In this document: piece by piece, positions 5,748 through 12,497 of the stretch
Layout: each line of letters begins with the position of its first letter
Position numbering within the stretch: position 1 is the stretch's first letter
From: Acidobacteriota bacterium
Lineage (GTDB): Bacteria > Acidobacteriota > Terriglobia > Acidiferrales > UBA7541
Assembly: GCA_003224135.1 (NCBI GenBank)
Contig: QHYO01000017.1
Span: forward strand, 5,894 to 20,555
Length of the DNA: 14,662 nucleotides
Direction of reading: 5' to 3'
Program-made: the position numbers and the translations under genes
Notes under the pieces: model-generated
The model's database searches: none
What the model saw: only the letters and a program-made list of their open reading frames with translations
What the model was told of the DNA's origin: nothing

Positions 5748-7142
5748 TCAGTGGTCGTGGGGCACTTGAGACATGTCGTGATGATGCGTGTCTTGTGGGG
5801 CTGGCTTTGCGGGGTGGCGGAGGGGGTTTAGGGCAGCTGGGTCTTGGGGGACGAAGTAGCCTACGACGATGCCCATGGCGCCGTCGCGGAGGAGTTTGCC
5901 GGTGGGATTGTTGTACGCCGAGGTAACCGTGAGTTTGTCGCCCGCGGCGATGGGGTAGCCTCCTGTTTGGAAAAAGGTGACTACTGGGATTTCGAGGAGA
6001 TGGCCTTGCGCGTCGGTTTTCGCTGGCAGGACAGCGACGGGTTTCGTGGCTTTCGAACCCTCCGTTTTTGCGACTTCATGCTTCGCGGCTTCCACCTTCG
6101 GCTTCTCGGCATTGGCCACAGCGGTCTTCGAAGGTTCAGTTGTTTGCATTTCAGCCTTCTCGACTTGTGCCTTCTTAACTTCCACCTTTACGGTTTCAGC
6201 GGTCGTTACGTTACCGTCGGACGGTCCAGCACTCGGTACTCTTGGTTTCGCGACGGCAGATTTTGAGGCGCCTGTAACTTCACCGTTTGAAACTTCAGCT
6301 TTCGAAATTTGCGGCTTGGAATTTTCGGAATTTGAGGTCGCAAGACTGAAATCTTTGGAACTGGAGACTTCCAGCGTGAGTTGCTGCCCGTAGTCGTGCA
6401 TGTGTCCGCCAACGCCGAGGAGAATGCCGGAGTATTTCACGGGAACGGAAGCAACTTTTTTGCTGGGGCCTGGCGGCAAATCGTAACTGGAGTTTGCGCA
6501 CGTGTTGACGTCGATCCAGGTGGGATAGACGTTTTTGACGGGAGCCGGGGAGGCATCGTCGAGATAGGGGATTGTGACTTCGAGATACGCCTTGTCGTAG
6601 GCGGTGGCAGTGGGATTGTGAATCATGGTTTCGATGCGGATCTGATCGCCTTTTTCGACGCGATAGCCGAAGCCGGGAATGAGCACCCAGTCGGTGAGTT
6701 CGCCGCCGGCACCGAAAATGTGCTCTTCCTTATTAGGGCAGAGAAAATCGGAGCGGTTTTCGTTCCAGAAGGCAACGTGATGAAGAACGGTGCCGGGAAC
6801 GGAGTTGCCAGCAGCGTCGACCAATTTCGGATGGTAGGCAAGTAGCCAGCCAGTCAGTGGGATTGACCACACAAGATCCGCTGGCTGCGGCATTTTCATG
6901 TGCGAAGTGTTGGCGGGCAGGTTCATTGGACCAATGCGAAGGGTGACGGTGTGAGTGTTGGCATCCGTTTTCGCGTCGAGTGTGACACCTTTCGCGATGG
7001 CGTGGTGCATTCCGCCCTGCATGAATCCGTCGTGCGTGTGGGACTGCTGCATGCCAGCCATGGCGTGCTCTTGCGACGCGGGTTGTTGCGCGAGAGAAAC
7101 GGATGCCAGTAGAACCGGTAGAAAAAAGAGGCGGAAACGCAT
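5748..7142 (-). CDS. Exported PHM-like copper type II monooxygenase-fold protein with large internal insertion
   Basis: 464 residues from ATG 7142, chosen because GAGGT lies 6 nt upstream and it gives a clean signal peptide (MRFRLFFLPVLLASVSLA, then QQ). A Met/His-rich stretch follows (HAMAGM, HTHDGF, GGMHH, about 26-47). The body matches the copper-ligand order of peptidylglycine alpha-hydroxylating monooxygenase (His107, 108, 172, 242, 244, Met314): HH at 121-122 (LHHVAFW), H175 (TMIHNPT), HxH at 247/249 (GGHMHDYG), Met423 (DGAMGIVVGYF). Residues about 262-368 are a Lys/Ala/Glu/Val/Ser/Thr-rich low-complexity insertion; removing it restores the PHM spacing from HxH to Met. The C-terminus is His-rich (DTHHHDM, PHDH). 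It is probably a periplasmic copper protein. Catalysis and substrate are unknown; a copper-binding, non-enzymatic role is possible. Confidence 0.75.
   Translation of the reverse strand: MRFRLFFLPVLLASVSLAQQPASQEHAMAGMQQSHTHDGFMQGGMHHAIAKGVTLDAKTDANTHTVTLRIGPMNLPANTSHMKMPQPADLVWSIPLTGWLLAYHPKLVDAAGNSVPGTVLHHVAFWNENRSDFLCPNKEEHIFGAGGELTDWVLIPGFGYRVEKGDQIRIETMIHNPTATAYDKAYLEVTIPYLDDASPAPVKNVYPTWIDVNTCANSSYDLPPGPSKKVASVPVKYSGILLGVGGHMHDYGQQLTLEVSSSKDFSLATSNSENSKPQISKAEVSNGEVTGASKSAVAKPRVPSAGPSDGNVTTAETVKVEVKKAQVEKAEMQTTEPSKTAVANAEKPKVEAAKHEVAKTEGSKATKPVAVLPAKTDAQGHLLEIPVVTFFQTGGYPIAAGDKLTVTSAYNNPTGKLLRDGAMGIVVGYFVPQDPAALNPLRHPAKPAPQDTHHHDMSQVPHDH
6030..6360 (-). repeat. Degenerate low-complexity repeat coding the insertion in the PHM-like protein
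   Basis: The minus strand contains irregular reiterations of TTCGAAA/GTTTCAAAC and GTCGAGAAGGCTGAA-like units, translated as K-A-E-V, T-V-K-V-E-V and similar. The stretch stays in frame with no stop. It resembles the GAAATTCGAAAC sequence in the spacer at 5589-5625. Confidence 0.45.
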
Positions 7143-7302
7143 GGCGTACCTCGATAAGCCAGCCAATCGAACAGCCGGGCTGAAGAGTCTGGTGCGAACC
7201 CCAAGAACAATTCCTCAGGGGCTGAAGCCCGATCGATCGCTAAGCTCGCTTGTCGGAGCTAAAGCTCCGACCCCCAAATTCTCAGTCACTGAGGTTTCGC
7301 AC
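7143..7302. other. Palindrome-rich divergent intergenic region
   Basis: Lies between the minus-strand PHM-like gene and the plus-strand genes. It holds GGGCT-GA-AGCCC (7219-7230), the 10-bp palindrome CGATCGATCG (7230-7239), TCGGAGCT-AA-AGCTCCGA (7253-7270, 8-bp arms) and CTCAGT-C-ACTGAG (7281-7293). The first and third share the GGCT-x-AAGCC / AGCTAAAGCT layout of REP-like elements. No convincing -35/-10 pair was found for either direction. Confidence 0.55.
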
Positions 7303-7443
7303 ATGATGAACCCTCATATCCATCATACGCCTTTGCGTCGCGTGCGCTTTTTCTTCGGTATTGACGTGTTCAAAACGCGAAAAAAGGGATTACATAAGTA
7401 TTACAAAGGCAAGAAGCACCGCATGGTACGTTCAGAATTGTAG
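7303..7443 (+). CDS. Possible 46-residue basic protein, unknown
   Basis: Open frame from ATG 7303 (or ATG 7306) to TAG at 7443, product rich in Lys, Arg and His (MMNPHIHHTPLRRV..., KTRKKGLHKYYKGKKHRM). GAGG at 7291-7294 lies 8 nt before the ATG, a good Shine-Dalgarno position. I do not recognise a family. Support is the ribosome binding site, strong basic bias and 33-bp distance to the desaturase. Against it: it is short, unlike anything I know, and the frame is also open upstream, so it may be chance. Confidence 0.3.
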   Translation: MMNPHIHHTPLRRVRFFFGIDVFKTRKKGLHKYYKGKKHRMVRSEL

Positions 7444-7476
7444 TTACCCAAGCAGTGCCTTGAGGACAAACGGACC

Positions 7477-8391
<915 letters not shown>

Positions 8392-8569
8392 AGCGCCAAC
8401 AAATTCCGAGGAATTCCTTCTTCAATGTGTCGGCCGCGCTGCGCGGACGCGAGCGCGCAGCTCCGTGACATTCATGATCTGCGCAACAAATAACAAATAG
8501 GGACTGCAGTGCTGTGCCCCACGGGAAAGTGCTTCCGACGACGGCAGCGGAGCGAGCTGTTCCTACGAC
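8392..8569. other. Intergenic region after the desaturase, with hairpins
   Basis: No gene seen. AATTCC-GA-GGAATT (8402-8415) lies just after the stop. GCTGCGCG (8438-8445) and CGCGCAGC (8454-8461) form a perfect 8-bp GC-rich stem with an 8-nt loop about 47 bp past the stop; without a following T-tract it is at best a Rho-independent-like structure. Confidence 0.45.
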
Positions 8570-8598
8570 TCTGACATAAATTCCACGTCTGACATAAA
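8570..8598 (+). promoter_or_regulatory. Tandem direct repeat upstream of the two-component system, possible regulator site
   Basis: TCTGACATAAA occurs at 8570-8580 and 8588-8598, an 18-bp period ending 9 bp before the kinase start. Such repeats are common binding sites for OmpR-type regulators, one of which is encoded two genes on, so autoregulation is a reasonable guess. Alternatively GACATAAA may contain a -10-like CATAAA. Confidence 0.45.
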
Positions 8599-8607
8599 CT
8601 ACAGGGT

Positions 8608-9510
8608 ATGCGCATAACACGCCGCACCAAAGCGATGGCCTTTTTCATCGTACTGGGGACGTGCCTGGTTGCGGCGGCGATCGCGCTGAACGTCACCTGG
8701 ATTATTTTCCATTGGCGCCAGGTGGTGCCCCTGGTTCTCGGCATCATCCTGTTCGGACTTCTGATTGCGGGGCTGGTAATCAACACGATTTTCCTGGTCA
8801 GAGAAATTCGCCGGAACGAGCAACAAGACAGCTTCCTGAACGCCATTACCCACGAGTTGAAAACGCCAATCGCCTCGATCCGACTATACCTGCAGACGCT
8901 TGAGAGCCGCCCGGTCGAGGAAACGCAGCGCCGCGAGTTTTATCGCATCATGCTGGAAGACACGGATCGTTTGCTTGGCAGCGTCGAGCAAGTGCTGAAG
9001 GCCAGCCAAGTGCGACAGGGTGCGCGACAGAACTGGCAAGAAGTGGATTTCGGCGCGGTCGTGCGGGACGCGCTGGAACTTGCGAGATTGCGCCAGCATT
9101 TGTCCGACGAAGCATTGCATTTTGGCAGCGCACTGACGGACGGCATCACAGTGATGGGCAACGCCGAAGAACTCCGCACCGCGGTTTTTAATCTTTTTGA
9201 CAATGCAATCAAATATTCGGGTGACAAAAAGAAAATCGTCGTAGATATTCTGGCTCCGAACATTGACACGGTTTCCTTGCGCGTTTGCGACCGGGGCGTT
9301 GGAATCCAGCCGAAGGAACTGAAGCGAATTTTCAAGCGATTTTACCGCGCGCCAAATTCACTGACGCGAGATGTCAAAGGAACGGGACTAGGCTTGTTCA
9401 TCGTGCGTTCGATTGCGCGCCGTCACGGGGGCGATGCGTACGCGGAGAGTCAGGGAATAGGCCTGGGCAGCACGTTCACGATGCGTCTTCCGAGAATTTA
9501 CCGCGCATGA
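8608..9510 (+). CDS. Sensor histidine kinase with two membrane helices and no extracytoplasmic sensor domain
   Basis: 300 residues. Two hydrophobic helices (about 11-33 and 40-62) are separated by only a few residues (FHWRQVV), with no HAMP or PAS domain visible. The dimerisation/phosphoacceptor motif SFLNAITHELKTPIASIR has His82. The ATPase domain has the N box FDNAIKYS (Asn199), G1 DRGVGI (228-233), RFYR and G2 GTGLGL (258-263). All kinase boxes are intact. The start ATG 8608 has AGGG just upstream. The TGA stop overlaps the start of the response regulator by 4 bp, so the pair is translationally coupled. The signal is unknown; the architecture suggests sensing within the membrane or through a partner protein. 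Confidence 0.93.
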   Translation: MRITRRTKAMAFFIVLGTCLVAAAIALNVTWIIFHWRQVVPLVLGIILFGLLIAGLVINTIFLVREIRRNEQQDSFLNAITHELKTPIASIRLYLQTLESRPVEETQRREFYRIMLEDTDRLLGSVEQVLKASQVRQGARQNWQEVDFGAVVRDALELARLRQHLSDEALHFGSALTDGITVMGNAEELRTAVFNLFDNAIKYSGDKKKIVVDILAPNIDTVSLRVCDRGVGIQPKELKRIFKRFYRAPNSLTRDVKGTGLGLFIVRSIARRHGGDAYAESQGIGLGSTFTMRLPRIYRA

Positions 9511-10247
9511 GCCGGATACTTATTGTCGAGGATGAAGCGCACCTTGCGCAGGGACTTCGCTTCAACCTTGAAGCGGAGGGCCACTTCGTCGAAACCGCGG
9601 AGCGTGGCGAGGATGCACTTGAGCGTCTGCTGAAGAAACGACAGAGCTTCGACGCGTTGGTGCTTGATGTGATGTTGCCGGGGAAAGATGGCTTCTCGGT
9701 TGCGCGCGAATTGCGCGAGGCAAAGAATTACATTCCGCTGCTCATGCTGACCGCGCGTGGTCGACCGGAAGATGTGCTGAAGGGATTTGAGTCTGGCGCG
9801 GACGATTATTTGCCCAAGCCGTTTAATCTGAACATCCTGATTGCGCGAGTGGAAAGCTTGCTGCGGCGGAAAAATTGGACGCACAACACAAATAGCATTA
9901 CGGCCGACCGTCCGCAGCAGAATCCCGACTCGCCAGACATTTTTCGGTTCGATAATAGAATTGTGGATTTTCGCAACCTTCAATTGCGGGCGGGCGAGAA
10001 TGTGGTTCAACTGACGGTGATGGAGGCGGACCTGCTTCGCTATTTGATCAAGAACAGCGGGCATCCTGTTTCGCGCAAATCAATCCTTCAGGACGTTTGG
10101 AATCTGCACGAAGAAACAGACACGCGCGCAATCGACAGTTTCATCGTGCGATTGCGGCGATATATCGAGCCGAAGCCTTCAAAGCCGCGGTATTTGCTTA
10201 CGGTCCGAGGGCTGGGATACCAGTTCGTGGCGAATCCAAAACAGTAG
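9507..10247 (+). CDS. OmpR/PhoB-family response regulator
   Basis: 246 residues. The receiver domain (1-120) has the acidic pocket VEDE (8-10), phosphoacceptor Asp54 (LVLDVMLPGKDG), Thr82 (LTARG) and Lys104 (PKPFN). After a linker of about 30 residues the C-terminal winged-helix domain (about 142-243) shows LTVMEADLLRYLIKNSGHPVSR, RAIDSFIVRLRRYIE and the closing RGLGYQF, typical of the OmpR/PhoB DNA-binding domain. The start at ATG 9507 (ATGA overlap with the kinase stop) is preferred over the open frame extending upstream to 9285, which only shadows the kinase gene. It should be phosphorylated by the preceding kinase. Targets are unknown; the repeats at 8570-8598 are candidates. Confidence 0.95.
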   Translation: MSRILIVEDEAHLAQGLRFNLEAEGHFVETAERGEDALERLLKKRQSFDALVLDVMLPGKDGFSVARELREAKNYIPLLMLTARGRPEDVLKGFESGADDYLPKPFNLNILIARVESLLRRKNWTHNTNSITADRPQQNPDSPDIFRFDNRIVDFRNLQLRAGENVVQLTVMEADLLRYLIKNSGHPVSRKSILQDVWNLHEETDTRAIDSFIVRLRRYIEPKPSKPRYLLTVRGLGYQFVANPKQ

Positions 10248-10434
10248 AGTGGACCGGCGGTCAAGCCAGCATCACTTTAAATCGGCGAGTTTGAGGAACT
10301 GGGCCTTACATCTCATCTCGTCGAACGCGCAGCTGTGTATAATGTGATTCGAAACAGCATGCCCGGACCCCGCACGAAGGAATTGCCAGAATTCCCGGCC
10401 TATATGTGCGACTTTCCCGATGGAGGCCGCAATT
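10248..10434 (+). promoter_or_regulatory. Leader of glgE with a consensus -10 element
   Basis: A perfect TATAAT lies at 10338-10343, but no clear -35 is found 16-18 bp upstream. If used, it gives a leader of about 85 nt to GTG 10435. GGAGG at 10422-10426 is the ribosome binding site that decides the start. Nothing else recognised in the spacer. Confidence 0.4.
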
Positions 10435-12456
10435 GTGAATTCCCCCGAAGCTAATCTAGAAGAACCGCGACTGGTTTTGCGGCGCGTTGTCATCGAGGGT
10501 CTCGAGCCGGAAATTGATGGCGGAAAATATCCCGTCAAACGTACGGTGGGAGAACCAGTGGTGGTCGAGGCGGACATTCACGCCGATGGGCACGACGTCC
10601 TCAGCGCTGTAGTTTTATACCGACCGGACAGGGAAAGTGGATGGAGTGAAGCGGTCATGCGGCCGCTCGAAAATGATCGTTGGCGAGGACAATTTTCCGT
10701 AGAGAGCCTGGGTCCTTATTTCTATACCGTCCAGGCCTGGGTAGATGCGTTTCAAAGCTGGTGTCGTGACACCGCCAAAAAAGCCGAGGCCGGTCAAGAT
10801 ATTTCTGTCGCTGGGCAGTTCGGAGCACGGTTGGTCCAGTCCGCCGCGAAGCGAGCGCGAGGAAACGACTCAAAAAGGCTAGCCGAATTCACGGCGGAGC
10901 TGAAGAATTTTTCGAGCGCAGACCCTTCGGCCGTGGTGAGGTGCGCCCGGAGTGCAGAATTGGCGGCACTGATGGGCCGTTACGCTGATCGCAGCCGAGC
11001 GACGACTTACGACAAACAACTCGCCGTTATGGTGGATCGCGAGAAAGCACGGTACAGCACCTGGTACGAGATGTTCCCCCGTTCGTGCGGGGCGGCACCA
11101 AACAAGCATGGTACATTCCGCGACTGCATTCCTAGACTCGGATATGTTTCTGAAATGGGATTCGATGTCCTCTATTTTCCGCCGATCCATCCGATCGGGC
11201 ACACGAAGCGTAAAGGAAGGAACAACACGGCTCAGCCGGCGCCGGATGATCCTGGAAGCCCCTGGGCGATTGGAGCCGCTGAAGGCGGACACATGGCGAT
11301 TCATCCTGAGCTTGGGACACTCGAGGAATTCAAGCAGCTTCAAACGAAGGCGCGAGCGCTGGGCATCGAGATCGCTTTGGACTTAGCATTCCAGTGTTCG
11401 CCGGACCATCCATACGTCAAAGCGCACAAAGAATGGTTCCTCGAGCGGCCCGATGGCTCCGTGCAATACGCGGAAAATCCGCCAAAGAAATATGAGGACA
11501 TTTATCCATTTTACTTCGAGAGTGAAGACGCTCCCGAACTCTGCGAAGAACTGAAGAGGGTAGTCTTCTATTGGATCGAGCAAGGCGTCCGCATCTTCCG
11601 AGTTGATAATCCCCACACAAAGCCGTTCGATTTCTGGGAGTGGTTGATCAGAGAAGCGCGGCGGGAATATCCAGAAGTGATTTTTCTGTCCGAAGCATTC
11701 ACGCGTCCGAAAGTGATGCAACGGCTGGCGAAGCTTGGGTTCGCGCAATCCTATACGTATTTTGCGTGGAAGAATACCAAATGGGAGCTCATGCAGTATT
11801 TCACTGAGATGACTCAGACCTCCGTGCGGGAATTTGTTCGCCTGAATGTTTGGCCCAATACTCCGGACATCCTGACCGAGTATTTGCAGTACGGAGGCCG
11901 GCCGGCGTTTATGGCGCGCCTCATTCTGGCAGCCACTCTCAGCGCGAATTACGGGATTTACGGTCCGGCATTCGAGCTATGCGAGAACAGGGCACTGCGC
12001 CAGGGTAGCGAGGAGTACCTGGATTCGGAAAAGTATCAGATTCGGGGGTGGAACATTGGCAGCCCTGACAGTCTAAAGGGACTGGTCGCGCGCGTGAATG
12101 AGATTCGGAGGGAGAATCCTGCGCTGCAGAGCGATTGGAGCCTGCGATTCCACACAGTGGACAACGACCAGCTGATCGTCTATAGCAAGGCCACCGAGGA
12201 TCTGTCCGATATTATTCTCGTGATTGTAAATCTAGACCCACATTATCAACAGTCAGGTTGGGTCGAGGTACCCCTGGCGGATTTCCAGCTTGCGTCCAAT
12301 CAGTCATACCAGGTACACGATCTGCTGACCGGTGCGCGGTACCTCTGGCAGGGCGCCAGGAACTATGTCGAATTGAACCCTTCGGTATTGCCAGGGCATA
12401 TTTTCAAAGTGCGGCGACGGGTGCGTACGGAACGCGATTTCGACTACTTCTTATAG
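10435..12456 (+). CDS. glgE: Alpha-1,4-glucan:maltose-1-phosphate maltosyltransferase (GH13_3)
   Basis: Transfers maltosyl units from alpha-maltose 1-phosphate to the non-reducing end of alpha-1,4-glucan. 673 residues from GTG 10435, chosen because GGAGG sits 8 nt upstream; ATG 10420 is in frame but lacks a ribosome binding site. An N-terminal beta-sandwich (about 10-125) and helical segment precede the catalytic barrel (YSTWYEMFPRS at about 207, FPPIHPIGHTKRKGRNN at about 248). Nucleophile Asp391 is in RVDNPHTKP, acid/base Glu420 in FLSEAFTRP, and Asp478 (NTPDI) is the third catalytic residue; these correspond to D394, E423 and D480 of Streptomyces GlgE. GSEEYLDSEKYQIR and VNLDPH mark the family's C-terminal part. 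Length and motifs are complete. treS follows, as expected for the TreS-Pep2-GlgE-GlgB route. Confidence 0.95.
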   Translation: MNSPEANLEEPRLVLRRVVIEGLEPEIDGGKYPVKRTVGEPVVVEADIHADGHDVLSAVVLYRPDRESGWSEAVMRPLENDRWRGQFSVESLGPYFYTVQAWVDAFQSWCRDTAKKAEAGQDISVAGQFGARLVQSAAKRARGNDSKRLAEFTAELKNFSSADPSAVVRCARSAELAALMGRYADRSRATTYDKQLAVMVDREKARYSTWYEMFPRSCGAAPNKHGTFRDCIPRLGYVSEMGFDVLYFPPIHPIGHTKRKGRNNTAQPAPDDPGSPWAIGAAEGGHMAIHPELGTLEEFKQLQTKARALGIEIALDLAFQCSPDHPYVKAHKEWFLERPDGSVQYAENPPKKYEDIYPFYFESEDAPELCEELKRVVFYWIEQGVRIFRVDNPHTKPFDFWEWLIREARREYPEVIFLSEAFTRPKVMQRLAKLGFAQSYTYFAWKNTKWELMQYFTEMTQTSVREFVRLNVWPNTPDILTEYLQYGGRPAFMARLILAATLSANYGIYGPAFELCENRALRQGSEEYLDSEKYQIRGWNIGSPDSLKGLVARVNEIRRENPALQSDWSLRFHTVDNDQLIVYSKATEDLSDIILVIVNLDPHYQQSGWVEVPLADFQLASNQSYQVHDLLTGARYLWQGARNYVELNPSVLPGHIFKVRRRVRTERDFDYFL

Positions 12457-12479
12457 CATGCATAATGATTGCGAAGCCG

Positions 12480-12488
12480 GGAGAGGAG
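12480..12488 (+). promoter_or_regulatory. Ribosome binding site deciding the treS start
   Basis: GGAGAGGAG lies about 9 nt before GTG 12498. The upstream in-frame ATG 12465 has no purine-rich site in front, and this sequence would lie inside its coding region, so GTG 12498 is favoured. Confidence 0.6.
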
Positions 12489-12497
12489 AGTCGAACA

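Noticed and set aside
5844..6845. Several plus-strand open frames opposite the PHM-like gene
   Set aside because: They are antisense to a gene with signal peptide and copper ligands; their apparent Phe/Ser/Thr repeats only mirror the low-complexity insertion.
8438..8461. Strong intrinsic terminator after the desaturase
   Set aside because: The 8-bp GC stem is perfect but no T-tract follows on either strand, so it is reported only as a hairpin.
9285..9506. N-terminal extension of the response regulator
   Set aside because: The frame is open, but it overlaps the kinase ATP-binding domain in another frame. The receiver domain starts properly at ATG 9507.
12258..12497. N-terminal extension of TreS
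   Set aside because: The region encodes the conserved C-terminus of GlgE in another frame; TreS homology begins after GTG 12498.
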